From Cymbomonas tetramitiformis (Eukaryota; Chlorophyta; Pyramimonadophyceae; Pyramimonadales; Pyramimonadaceae), in assembly GCA_001247695.2 (NCBI GenBank), contig LGRX02024727.1, positions 55,869-119,868 of the forward strand: a stretch of DNA of 64,000 bases. The letters run 5' to 3'. Under the pieces are notes generated by a model, which saw only the letters and a program-made list of their open reading frames with translations, did not search any database and was not told where the DNA came from. The position numbers and the translations under genes were made by a program. Positions 52,880 through 62,931 of this stretch are shown here, piece by piece (the stretch's first letter is position 1; the number at the start of each line of letters is the position of its first letter).

Positions 52880-54720
52880 CAGGGGGGGCAGGAGTACGGG
52901 GACAAGCCATGGCTAAGATTGTTCCCAGGAGCGGACGCCCATTCCGTGCACACCCAAAAGTATCCGGCGAACGTAGACGTCCTGTTGGATTACCACATCA
53001 GTGCGGGATGTTCGGCAGATGACGACCAGTTGAATGCCATCAAGGAGTTCCGAGGAGGAGCGGCGCTCGCCGTCTACACGGCCCAGTTGGCAGACATAGA
53101 GGTCATCCTGAAATGGATAGATTGGATCAGCAAGGAGCTGTGTAGATTGTTGCGGTTACTTGAGGAATACAGCAGCGAGGAAGAGACGCTTCGGAAGGCG
53201 CAGCGCGCATTACCTCCTGACGAGCCGCTCCCTAGGGGGAGTAACCGGCAATTAATTGAAACGGGCTTGACTATTACCGAGCTCCGGAAAAAGCTGCACG
53301 GTAACATTACGATCAACACCAAAAGTTGGAAGCTTGCACGCGAAGCTTTCGGCGAGCCCCCCCTGACCCCGGAGTTCATGAGGATGGGGGTGGAGGACCT
53401 CCAAGATTTCTGTGTTCGGCTTCGTGCCTGGTGGGATTTGGCCGTTAGCACCCAGGAACTGGTTCGTCATGAATATGAGGAGACGCTGAATCCGAGTTCG
53501 GAAAGTCTACTACCGTTCTTCGAGGTGGGTGGACTGTTTTCGAGTGCGGTGGCGAAGTATAAAACCCCACCGTTGATATCCCCGCACGGCCGGGCGCAGG
53601 TCTATTGCCTATGGGAGGCTGGTGACGCGCATGGCGGCCAACCGCAGCGAGTGTTTCGTAGAGTGTGGTGGTACATGCGAGATGAGATGGTGCGGCGGGG
53701 AGACTGTATCTATCGCCATTTGGGGGAGAGGACGCCGGACACAAAAGTATTCCTGCCGGCGCCTGCTGTACTCGGTCGTTGCGTTGACAGCCCCATTCAG
53801 GTCAAGCACACGGACGTTCATGCGCATTCCATGGAGGAACTGCTTGGGCTGGATCGGGTGTATGGTGAGCCTGGAATCCGTACCTACTCCGCCCTGATGT
53901 GCCTGGATGAGCAGGGTTACACTGAGGTCTTGCCTGAGACGGTTGAGACGAAGTACTGGCCGGAGAACGAGGATGGTGTCATGCAGCTGCCCGCGGCTTT
54001 CCAGGGCTTCCCCACCGCCTCCCCTTTCCAGCAGGCGCGCGTGGGAGGAGGGCCCGGTTGGATGACCGTGTGGCCGGCCACGCTCACCGCACACCAGGGA
54101 AAGTGCCCTGGTCAGGCCGTGCCTGGGCTGGAAGGATTATTCAGGCAGAGGTCCCTGTCCCTTTGCGTGTACCATGCGTTCTCGTACCTGGAGAAGGGTG
54201 TCATCGACCTGGACAACGCGGTGCACATCGCCTCACACGGGTTCACGGAGATGTACGGCATGCCTATACGAATGGTGTGCATAGCATGCGGTGATGCCAT
54301 CCAGTTCAAGGGCGGGTACGATCTCCTGCCAAGGGTGCACGCCTGTAAGGCTTGCATACACCCCCTTCACGAGGGTACAGATCTGACGCAAGTGGGGCAC
54401 GTGATGTGCGGCAAGTGCTTTGACTTCCGGAATGAGAGGGGAATAAGGCCACCGCTAATGGTCCACGAGAGGCACCGGGGATATGCCGCCACGTTGCAGG
54501 ACTTTCAGGCGCTGGAACCGGCGGAGGCACGTGCGCGCGCGGTTGTCAACTTTGCAGACGTGGCCATGGGTGCGCGCCAGATTCTGCTCGCCTTCGGTCC
54601 GAGTGCCGACCTCTCACCTGAAGAGCGCGCCTCCCTCGGGGATGTGAAATGGAACCTGCCTCCGGCAGAGGCACCAAGCGCGGAGCAATGCGCGGGACCC
54701 CCCTGCAGTATGGGGAGGGG
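52880..54720 (+). CDS. Large protein, N-terminal part with CxxC zinc cluster (joins the OTU ORF)
   Basis: The open frame begins in the repeats at 52601, but protein-like text starts about 52,900 (VHTQKYPANVDVLLDYHISA). It runs about 600 residues: a helical part with IDWISKELCRLLRLLEEYSS, a middle with RVFRRVWWYMRDEMVRRGD, and a zinc cluster VCIACGDAI...ACKACIHPL...VMCGKCFDF. At a C6 run (54698-54703) the text switches to the frame of the next ORF, which continues sensibly (PLQYGEGQVVVQASTV), so the two are probably one protein of roughly 1200 residues with a homopolymer indel. Function unknown. Confidence 0.6.
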
Positions 54721-56538
54721 CAGGTTGTTGTGCAAGCGTCAACGGTGCAGGGGTTCCATGAACACCCGCTCTTCCAGAAGATGCAAGTGTCTTGCCCCAC
54801 GATGCAGTCAGTGATCAAGGCGCTTTGCGTGTCTGTACATCGAACTGCAGCCAAACCCAGCATGGTGGCGACGGATGAAGGAGCAGCAGCTCCGGCTGCT
54901 GCTCGCGCTGACGAGCATGCGGTGCTGCTTGGCCACACACCCGCTGTTGGCGGTGATGAGCAGCCTAAGAAGCCGCCCAAGAAGCCATATTCACGCAACC
55001 GGTCTCCAGCTGCCCAGCTCCGGCGGCAGGCGGATAGAAAGCGGAAGGCGGCGGTGCGAAGACGGCGGACGACACCCGTCAGGCAGCCTATGTTCGACGC
55101 CAACGGTTACCTAACCAGTGAACTCTTACACCAGCTTCGCTTTCCCGGCATGGAATTGGCGAAGCTTGTGGCTTCCGTCATCACCCACAACTGGAATTGT
55201 TCACGGCCCACGTTCGCGTGTCGGTGCAGTTGCCACCTGTCCCCAAAGGATACCCCTGGCTGGCATCGGAACGTGGCCTCATTGCAGGCAGTCCCACCTT
55301 GCCTTGGGCTGGCTGCGCGTAACACTAAGGCGAGGAGTGCACCTATGCCTGCCACTACAGCACCTCCCACCGTGCCATCGCACGTGGCAACTTCCGGCAG
55401 GAAAACATGTCGCCCTAGGAAGACGCTGGCAGCCATGGAATGCGGATTGGAGGGCCAACCGGCGACCAGTGCTGCTGCACCAATGGCTGCTCCCGCGGCC
55501 ACACCGGCCCCGGAAGCACGCGTCGTCGGGGCAGCTCCGCCCTGCCCCCAAGGCCTGACGGAGGGCACCTTGGTGTATGGCAATGATGGACGGGTGCACC
55601 ATGTACGGACTGCGGACATGCGATTGATGCTAGATTTTGCGTGTGACGCACCAGGCGAGGAAGGTCGACTGATTTTGGACACGGAGGTCAAGCAACTTCC
55701 GACCGACGGCCCGCACGTGATCGCTGAGCCGGGTGTTCTGGACGCCAGAATGCAGCTAACCCATGTACAACCAGCGCAACAGCAGGGCTTTGCAACCGAC
55801 GACGCCCTCAAGGAATACCTGGCATCCGCTGGGCTAACGTTAAGGGATGTCCCGTTTGACGGTGATTGCTGGCTTTCCGTGGTTGCTCCGTACATCACAG
55901 GTGCGGATGGACGACCCTATCACCAAGTGCAATGGAACGGCGTGAAGTTCTGGACACGCAAGCTGCGGGAGGCTTTAGTTGAGTATATTATCACAAACCC
56001 CACCTGGAGCGATGGATCTGGCCGCCGCCCGGAGTGGCTGAACGATCCCGCATTCATCAGTGATCTGCATAAAGGGAAGGCGCACAGTGACGAGCATTCG
56101 TTCCTGGTCCTGGCGAGCATGGCCAAACGGGTTCTGCAGGTGTACCGGATATTCCCCACTCAAGAGGAAGTGTTGCGCCGGAAGTGGCCACAAGGCGTCA
56201 ATCACAACAATCTCGTCATGCCCGACATTGACAACGCGATATACGGCCAATATGCGCCCTTCAGTATGCAGTACTTCTGCCCGCCCCCGGAAGAACCACT
56301 GACGAGCACCGAACCCATCCGGATCCTGCACATGCTGGAGGTTCCGTTATACGACCCCAAGCTTCCGGAAGATGACCAGACATGGGTAACTTACCCTGGC
56401 CACTTCATGCGGATCCTCACGGAGGAAGCGGCGGTAAAGGAAAAAGCTGAAATGGAGAGATTGAGCAAGGGAAAACGCGTGACGACGTCCGATGGTGCGC
56501 CAGGGAAGAAATCGAAGAAGCCGTCCAAGACTAACTAA
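54649..56538 (+). CDS. OTU-like cysteine protease domain protein
   Basis: 629 codons from a possible ATG at 54649, or continuation of the preceding ORF. Parts: basic nuclear-type segment (QLRRQADRKRKAAVRRRRTT), a Cys/His patch (FACRCSCHLS), an Ala/Pro-rich linker, then RDVPFDGDCWLSVVAPYI, the catalytic Asp-Gly-(Asn/Asp)-Cys motif of OTU proteases, followed by a domain of about 170 residues with ADEHSFLVLASMAKR-like helices and EPIRILHMLEV, where OTU folds bring the catalytic His. A Lys-rich tail ends KKSKKPSKTN. OTU enzymes remove ubiquitin and are known as cargo of some algal and animal transposons. The active-site His is not certain by eye. Confidence 0.65.
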   Translation: MEPASGRGTKRGAMRGTPLQYGEGQVVVQASTVQGFHEHPLFQKMQVSCPTMQSVIKALCVSVHRTAAKPSMVATDEGAAAPAAARADEHAVLLGHTPAVGGDEQPKKPPKKPYSRNRSPAAQLRRQADRKRKAAVRRRRTTPVRQPMFDANGYLTSELLHQLRFPGMELAKLVASVITHNWNCSRPTFACRCSCHLSPKDTPGWHRNVASLQAVPPCLGLAARNTKARSAPMPATTAPPTVPSHVATSGRKTCRPRKTLAAMECGLEGQPATSAAAPMAAPAATPAPEARVVGAAPPCPQGLTEGTLVYGNDGRVHHVRTADMRLMLDFACDAPGEEGRLILDTEVKQLPTDGPHVIAEPGVLDARMQLTHVQPAQQQGFATDDALKEYLASAGLTLRDVPFDGDCWLSVVAPYITGADGRPYHQVQWNGVKFWTRKLREALVEYIITNPTWSDGSGRRPEWLNDPAFISDLHKGKAHSDEHSFLVLASMAKRVLQVYRIFPTQEEVLRRKWPQGVNHNNLVMPDIDNAIYGQYAPFSMQYFCPPPEEPLTSTEPIRILHMLEVPLYDPKLPEDDQTWVTYPGHFMRILTEEAAVKEKAEMERLSKGKRVTTSDGAPGKKSKKPSKTN

Positions 56539-56762
56539 TCAGGTACTGCTTTGGATCTCATCAACAATCGCTTTCTGCAATCGACATCTGCGTGATGGAT
56601 TACAGCCGGTGGGGTAGGAGTGGCGTGCGCGTGTCCTTGTATACAAAACCTTACAAATCCTAATATACTGGTTGTTGTCATGTGCAGGCAAGAGGCGCTG
56701 CTGTTCAGAGTTGGAGTCGAGCAGCTCCCATCGCAGCGGTAGAGTGATGTTGCAAAGCAGCG

Positions 56763-56873
56763 TGGCAAACTCATCTAAGCAGTAGAGCAATGTCAGAAAT
56801 AAGCAGTCTGCATCGATAGGAGCGAGTGCGCTAGGGAAGGGCGTGGCGCAGCCCCCTAGATGTAAACTATACG
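56763..56873. repeat. Shared 3' motif, copy 2
   Basis: AACTCATCTAAGCAGTAGAG, AATAAGCAGTCTGCATCGAT, GTGCGCTAGGGAAGGGCGTG and GCGCAGCCCCCTAGATGTAA, nearly identical to copy 1; lies about 225 nt after the OTU ORF stop. Confidence 0.8.
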
Positions 56874-57192
56874 TAAATGTAAATAAACAAGTATTGCGTT
56901 CCTTTGTAACCGCCTTTCCGCCTCGAGTGGCGGACCACCTGTTTGGAGAGCCTAGCGGGCGCGTGCGCAAACCGAAGGGAGGGGGGTGTTAAGCCCAGTT
57001 TGTTATGCGGTTTTGATGTAGTTATGTGGTTGATATGTTGGTTGATATGTTTGTTGATATGTTGGTATGGTTGTTATGTTAGTTATGTGGTTGGTATGTG
57101 GTGTGTGCTGTGCGGGGAATGTGCAGGAAAAGGCAAAGGTCACGAGAACCAGGAAGGCCTCCGAGGTTCAATGCGATATTGAAACCTACATC

Positions 57193-58915
57193 ATGGCTTC
57201 TCCACCAGCCTTCGATATCGACGCCGGACTCATAATACACCTCAGCAAGGCGTTCAAGCGGGACCCCCCAGCGAAGCAACGGCATGCGATGATCGTGGAC
57301 AAGGTCACCACCATTTACCCCATGCTGACGCAGAGAGAGGCGACGAGAAAAGTGAACGCTCGTTTATACAATCGCCGGGCCGGCATAATGCAGCAAAAGG
57401 GAATGACGCTGGCTCGGTTTCAAGCGGATGATTTGGCAGCGTGCAAAAACTTCAACCTTCAGGCGCTGGCGTCGAAGAGGCCCCATCTCGTGATTCCACT
57501 GACACGCGCTGAAGCGCGTACCAGTCGCCCCCTCCCCATTGCGGCAGGTGGGGCGCGGGCGGAGCCCATGGCACCGAGGACGGAGGTGTCGACCCCGCCA
57601 ACAAGCCCTACCATGCAGTGCGACACGCCAACGGTGGCTGATGCGGCAGGAGAACCGGGGGGTGCACATCTGCATGGGGGGGGCAGCAGTGTCCGGCGCA
57701 CAGGCGCCCGGGGCAGAGATGACTCCGCGAACCAGCGCTAGATTCCAGCGCACGAGGCTCCGACGTGCCGCGCGCACAACAGGCCAACGAATCAACGGGG
57801 AGCAATCCGTGGCTTCACAAGCAGCCCCAGAAGACGTTCCAGGGAGCGACTCGGCACCTGTGCGTACCAGCCCTCGGCTAAACACGCAGCATGAGAACGC
57901 GAATGACCTGCAGGTGGAGAACGATATAGCAAGTAAGTCGGCCCCTGGGACCAGTTTCCGTTGTCGGTTTGACTAGCCTGGCCCCGTGTGTAGGTGGTGA
58001 CGTGATGTTGACTGGTTTGCAGTTCCAGAGTGCCTTCGATTACCTGTGCGTACCAGCCCTCGGCTAAAGAACGCGTACGAGCTGCAGGTGGAGAACAATA
58101 TAGCATGTAAGTCGGCCCGTGCGTGCAGTCTTTGTTGTCGATTTGACTAGCCGGGCCCTGTGGGTTGTTGGTGACGTGATATTGTATGGCTCGCAGTCAA
58201 GAGGCGCAAGCTAAGCCAGCTGTTCTTCGGGGAGGAAAGCGCCCTTGAGGGCCTGCAACGCCTGCTGCAAGACCTGCTTCCACAAGTAGAGCAGCTGGAC
58301 ATCGCCACCCTCGTCGCGCATGTCGCCCGAGTGCACAAGGAAACGGGGAAGCGCGTGAATATGACTGCGAAGGCCGTGTTCTTTACGGTACATATGCCTG
58401 GATTCAATCTTCTGCCTGTCAAGCATGCCAACCACTACGAGAAACAGGCCCGTGAGACGCTGGACAAGCGCTGGACGGCCGACCTGCTAAAACACAAGGA
58501 ATCGTCCGAGGCGCTTGAGGCTGCCTTTAAAGCCACCTGGAAGAAGGTATCTGCAGTGCAAAGGCGTGGCGTTCCGCGAACGGCGCGCTCCTCCAAGAGC
58601 ATGGCGGAACCACCGGCGCCTGCGCGTGTACAGGGCAACAAGCACATGAGCAAAATCTGCCCCGTCGGACGGAAGGCCCACCTTGTGCGCACCGGGATGT
58701 CCTCTAAGGACCAGAAGAAGCTCCACGTGAATCAGAATACACAGGCGGGGGAGTTCCTGCTGGAGGACTTCTCGCATGCGGACTACGGGGAAATATACCC
58801 TGCGGATGTTGATGACTTACATGGCACAGTGCGCGACCTGGAGATCTTCGTTGGCATGGATTGCTTCGAGCATGACACGCCAGCAGCGTGGCGCGCGCTG
58901 GGGCACCCCCCGTGA
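57193..58915 (+). CDS. Unknown multi-exon gene with a duplicated exon
   Basis: Exons 57193-57547, 57717-57932, 58023-58106 and 58197-58915; all GT-AG with matching phases. Starts MASPPAFDIDAGLIIHLSKA. The third exon (84 nt) and its 90-nt intron duplicate the end of exon 2 and its 90-nt intron; both encode PVRTSPRL...LQVEN(D/N)IA. The last exon has a coiled part (FGEESALEGLQRLLQDLLPQ) and Lys-rich text. The frame ends ALGHPP at 58913, but protein-like text continues in the next frame to 59211 (FDYSVFHDDFSVETFDWDQL), with a C6 run at 58906-58911 at the switch. No known domain; perhaps the second gene of the transposon. Confidence 0.6.
57848..58196 (+). repeat. Exon-plus-intron tandem duplication, 174-bp period
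   Basis: Two copies of an exon end and a following 90-nt intron. Introns 57933-58022 and 58107-58196 both start GTAAGTCGGCCC, contain TTTGACTAGCC(T/G)GGCCC and GGTGACGTGAT, and end in (T/C)GCAG. The inserted exon is 84 nt (28 codons), phase 1 on both sides, so the frame is kept. Confidence 0.85.
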
Positions 58916-59211
58916 TGCGGTGCCATTGCATCGGCGTGAAAGCGTGGGAAGACCGACCGGAGGATCCCGTCGGAGCCTTCGATTACTCTGTTTTCCACGA
59001 CGACTTCTCCGTGGAGACTTTTGACTGGGACCAGCTGGTGCAAATGAATCTGGTTCGCGTCCCAGAGCTATACGTCACGGAGGACTACCGAGTGTGGTGG
59101 AAAAATCGCTCCGGTGACAACCGAGAACTTACAACCGACGAGTACCGAGGCGGCTTTGGGGACGCGCGGCCGAAGCATCTGCGCACCACGTCGTTCTGGG
59201 AACGGGTGTAG
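58916..59211 (+). CDS. Probable C-terminus of the preceding gene in a shifted frame
   Basis: About 98 residues beginning RCHCIGVKAWEDRPEDPVGA and ending LRTTSFWERV at a TAG. Rich in acidic and aromatic residues. Continuous with the previous frame if one base of the C6 run at 58906 is wrong. Confidence 0.5.
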
Positions 59212-59310
59212 TGTTGATAAATCGCCGAGACGTAGTACGGAATTAGGGGACCCCAATCACTCATAGAACCCACACGGCAGTCGTGTGCGAACAGACGTGG
59301 GGCACATGCA

Positions 59311-59365
59311 ATACGCACTAGGGAGTGCGCTAGGGAAGGGCGTGGCGCAGCCCCTTAGACATCGT
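59311..59365. repeat. Shared 3' motif, copy 3 (shorter)
   Basis: GAGTGCGCTAGGGAAGGGCG, TGGCGCAGCCCCTTAGACAT; only the hairpin core is kept, about 110 nt after the stop at 59211. Confidence 0.75.
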
Positions 59366-59602
59366 AAACATGCAAATATTTTTAATATTGAGAACCCGCA
59401 AAGTACATGCTCCAACTGCCTGTCGCAACTTGCCTCACGGGTGGAAAGCTTCCCTCGCCGACATGATTGCTGCGGGTGCGCCTATCGTCCTCCTGTTGGC
59501 CAAGTGTTCACGGGGTGGGGATGAGGGGGGGGGAGGCAGCGCGTGCAACCTTTGTTTGCCAACAACCATGGTGGAATACTAACAATCGTCGTATTTTTGC
59601 AG

Positions 59603-61108
59603 GATCTTTATGCAACGTACGGCCTTAGCCTATCTGACGTGATGGACATTGCATCGGAGTCCAAGGGCACCCGCACTAGTCTGCGATCACTCCTCCGTCG
59701 ACGAGACGGCGCGCCCCCTGCAGGAGGAGGGCCATTGCTTCGGGCGGAGCATGACCGCCTCACCAAGGTGGCGAAGACAATAAACGCGGCAAGTGGCAAT
59801 GTTACTTCGAGATGGCGTGTGACGAAGCTACCTACGTGGCCGGCCAGTATTGGGGCCATGCGCATGCCTGGGGAACTGTTAGGCCCCGACGAGCAATTAA
59901 CGGAGAACCAGACCTCACATGGCAGCGCGGTACCAGAGAATATGTCGTTCGACCTAGAGGAGGTGCCTGACCTTCTTAAAGCAAGCGCCGATGGCTTCTC
60001 AGACGAGGAGGGACCTGACGACGCGGAGACCGCACGGCTACTGGGGCAGCTACGTCTGGAAAGTGATGCCACCGAGTATAACGAAAACATATTTGTCCAG
60101 GTACGTACGACAGCAACATTCTTGTGTGCTAAGTGTATTGCCAGCCCACAACGGGTGTATAAAGAACTAACAATGCGGTATGGGGTTCGTACGCACGGTT
60201 TGATAACGCAGGCCTTCCATGCCCACGGTTGCGACCAGGCGTGGCCAACAGACTACGACATGTGGGACGAGCGCACGGCCACGGAGGCAGGTCTCATGGA
60301 TGAACTCTTGCGCACGGCCGAGGAAGGGCAGGACGTGGACATGCCTGAGGAAGAAAATGTCGTGGACATGCCTCCGCCGGAGAACCTGCAATGGGACATC
60401 CGCCCAGGTGAACCGCTGTTTAGTGACAATCCGGATAATGATATAACCGTTGGTGAGGCGGTCTACTACTTCATGCAGTTGCGAATGGACCAAGGCTGGT
60501 CACGGCCAGCTTTTGACAGATTTCTGAAGGTCCTGCTCATGCTGTTGGGTGGGCCTACCCGATGTCGCTTGCCAAGCACCCTATATAGGATGCGGACTTA
60601 CATGCAAGTAGAAGATCACATGGCATATGCGGTTCATGTATGCCCGCGGTGGTGCCGACATTTCCCCCGAGAGGCAGATCCGAGGAAATGGGACCCAATG
60701 GAGGAGTGCGGTGTGGTGCTGGAGAAAGACGAAGCGGGTATCGTTGTCAAGCGCTGCAAGGAAAGACGGTTTGAGGTTGTGAAAACCGCGGACGGGGAGA
60801 AGTTGCGCCCGAAGGAGTGGTTCTATTATTTCCCGATCGAGGATACCATCCGAAGATGGATGGAATGCCCAGAGTTTTGCAAGGCCCGTGCCCGCCGAGA
60901 CGCGCGCTTACAGTGTGACTTCTGGACATCGGAACTGGCGAGAACCATAAACCGCCACGCGTCCGTTAAGGGCGCTCTCTTACAGGACGCTCCTAGGATC
61001 GAAACCCCCGTTGGAGGTGATCCTTATGTGGAATACGCCGAGCACCACGTGATGGTGATTTCCCCCGGGGCGGATGACTGTCAAGTGTTCAACTCAGATG
61101 TTGGGTGA
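59603..61108 (+). CDS. Second Tnp2-like transposase, N-terminal part
   Basis: Begins after acceptor TTTTTGCAG at 59602. A helical N-terminus and an acidic region (PDLLKASADGFSDEEGPDDA) precede a zinc-type domain: RFLKVLLMLLGGPTRCRLPS, AYAVHVCPRWCRHFPRE, EECGVVLEKDE..VVKRCKERRF, then EWFYYFPIEDTIRRWMECPE. Order and spacing (C..C...C...C..RF...YFPi...LRR) are those of the region ahead of the core in CACTA/Tnp2 proteins. A 111-nt GT-AG segment (60101-60211) can be removed or retained without changing the frame. Unlike the element at 28-36 kb it is nearly intronless here. The last codons before 61108 are probably intronic. Confidence 0.65.
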   Translation, partial: DLYATYGLSLSDVMDIASESKGTRTSLRSLLRRRDGAPPAGGGPLLRAEHDRLTKVAKTINAASGNVTSRWRVTKLPTWPASIGAMRMPGELLGPDEQLTENQTSHGSAVPENMSFDLEEVPDLLKASADGFSDEEGPDDAETARLLGQLRLESDATEYNENIFVQVRTTATFLCAKCIASPQRVYKELTMRYGVRTHGLITQAFHAHGCDQAWPTDYDMWDERTATEAGLMDELLRTAEEGQDVDMPEEENVVDMPPPENLQWDIRPGEPLFSDNPDNDITVGEAVYYFMQLRMDQGWSRPAFDRFLKVLLMLLGGPTRCRLPSTLYRMRTYMQVEDHMAYAVHVCPRWCRHFPREADPRKWDPMEECGVVLEKDEAGIVVKRCKERRFEVVKTADGEKLRPKEWFYYFPIEDTIRRWMECPEFCKARARRDARLQCDFWTSELARTINRHASVKGALLQDAPRIETPVGGDPYVEYAEHHVMVISPGADDCQVFNSDVG

Positions 61109-61151
61109 CCCCCCCCCACACCATCTTGCACACCCCATATATACACAAGCA

Positions 61152-61268
61152 TGTCGTGCAACCAGCCGCCGCGGATGCAACTGGCTGAGCGCGTGCGCGG
61201 GGATGTGGAGTGCAGGTCTTACTCCATGGGTGTCGGGGTGGTCAAAAGCGAAGACCTTCATTACTCGG
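61152..61268 (+). CDS. Probable internal exon of the second transposase
   Basis: Open text MSCNQPPRMQLAERVRGDVE followed by CRSYSMGVGVVKSEDLHYS up to a GTACGT donor. Its 5' border and phase are not resolved; placed here by position between the zinc region and the core. Confidence 0.35.
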
Positions 61269-61566
61269 TACGTATGAAGATGGTGGATCTGGATGGTGGA
61301 GTGGCTACAGGTTAATCCAGGTATCCAGCGTAGCTTGTGGCTTGTGGCATTATTAGCTTATTATGGTGGCAGTAGCAAGCTTGCAAGGGGAGAGGGGAAG
61401 GAAAAGAGAGGGGAAGGGAAAGTGCGAGGAAGCGCGCCTCGTAAATGTGTGGCATCTCGGACTTTCACCGAGATCTCCAAACCAAGGGTTTGGCGCTCTG
61501 TTTTAGGTAACGCCACTTGCACTCTGCAGGAATCTGAAGCCAAATGCTATCGCATATCTTTGAGGA

Positions 61567-62405
61567 ATGGAAGGTGGAATGGGGGTGGCACGAATGCAGA
61601 TGAGGCACCGTGACAAGTTTCACAAGTACCTATGGATGACAAAGGGGCCACGGCAGAAGATTGTTAATCCGTTGGTGGTATGGGGGCTCTTCGAAGACGA
61701 GATGCTCAGCCTGAGTAAGGGTCAGACGGTTGACGGAGCAGCTTTTGTGGTGCACGATGCGTTCCTCAAGAAATCTTACCAGCTGACCGTGATCCTGGGA
61801 ATGGTGTATGCCGACTCCGTTATGCGGATAACGATGGGCAGGGTCATGGGAATTAGCAGTTACCGCGCCGATCCGTACAGTCTGTTTGAGGGAACTGTTG
61901 GTCCGGGGGGGCGAGGGATGTATTTCCGGGGCTATTTCAAGGAAGTGGAGCAGCAAGGTAAGGATGGACCAACTCTAAAGGGTCAAAGAAGGTGTGGGCG
62001 GACGATGCCGACGCAATGATCACTAAGCAGATGCACGCCTCGATGGTGGCGAGCACAGAATCGGGCGCCGAACCAGCACACGCCACAGGGAGACACGGAC
62101 GAGGTGCCTTGGAGCGCATTCCGTACTTTGACCCGATGCACGCATATGCCCACCCATTCGCACATTGTGTGTTGTACGGGAATGTAAAGAGGTGCATCAA
62201 GCTCTGGTTTGGCAAGCTGAGCAACAACACGCACCCTAGGCTGGTTCTGCCGAAAGCGATTGTTGATGAGATCCAAAGCCGGGCAGCCCTCATCCAACCG
62301 CCTCACGACATAGGCCGCCCGTACCATTGCGTGGTGAAGTACTTGGGTGCGTACACGTTCAGTCTTCCCTGCTCATTATTTCAGAAAGAGGCTCAAACGC
62401 ACTGA
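61567..62405 (+). CDS. Second Tnp2-like transposase, core part
   Basis: Frame 1 (61567-61957) reads KIVNPLVVWGLFEDEML...GMVYADSVMRITMGRVMGIS, frame 2 (61981-62405) SKKVWADDADAMITK, IPYFDPMHAYAHPFAHCVLY, GNVKRCIKLWFGK and PHDIGRPYHCVVKYLGAY. The YADS..R...G and YFDPMHA...H..LYG phrases are Tnp2 landmarks. The two frames are separated by a 23-nt segment that starts GTAAGG and ends AAAG, either an ultra-short intron or an indel. Confidence 0.6.
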
Positions 62406-62415
62406 TGATAGCCGC

Positions 62416-62644
62416 GTTTGGCGCTCTGTTTGAGCTACTGCCACGAACGAATTGCAACCTGACGAAAACTGTCGCCAAAAAGATAGGGTTGCCAAGTGTG
62501 CCTCCATCTTTTCTGCTTTTCGATGAGAAGCTTCCATCGAAAAGAAGAAAAGATGGAGGCACACTTGGCAACCCTATCTTTTTGGCGACAGTTTTTGTGA
62601 GGTTGCAATTCGTTCGTGGCATTAGCTCAAACAGAGCGCCAAAC
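62416..62644. mobile_element. Near-perfect foldback element (snap-back MITE) in a transposase intron
   Basis: Two arms of about 110 nt are inverted around AGAAGCTTCC with only a handful of mismatches; ends GTTTGGCGCTCTGTTTGAGC and inverted GCTCAAACAGAGCGCCAAAC. The end sequence GTTTGGCGCTCTGTTT also appears once at about 61,488, so this is a dispersed family. RNA from either strand would form a long hairpin. No clear target duplication. Confidence 0.85.
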
Positions 62645-62931
62645 GTTGTGCTTATCTGAAATGACTCGCGACATGTGCAGGGTACGTGAGGGTGCGGCTG
62701 TGCCTGACCTATCCATGAACAAGCGCAATGGTGTTTGTCGTTATGGGGAGTGCGTGTGCTGTTGTGTTAGTTTGTGTAAATCGTACCCGGGGAGGGGTGT
62801 TGGGGGGCAGGTATGTGGACCATGGAGGATTTCCTGAATTTCGTGGTATACTACTCACCTTGGTGTTTGGCGATCTGCTGGTCCATTGGAACATGGTCAT
62901 GGAGGCTGCCTGACAACACCTGCGGCGGGCG

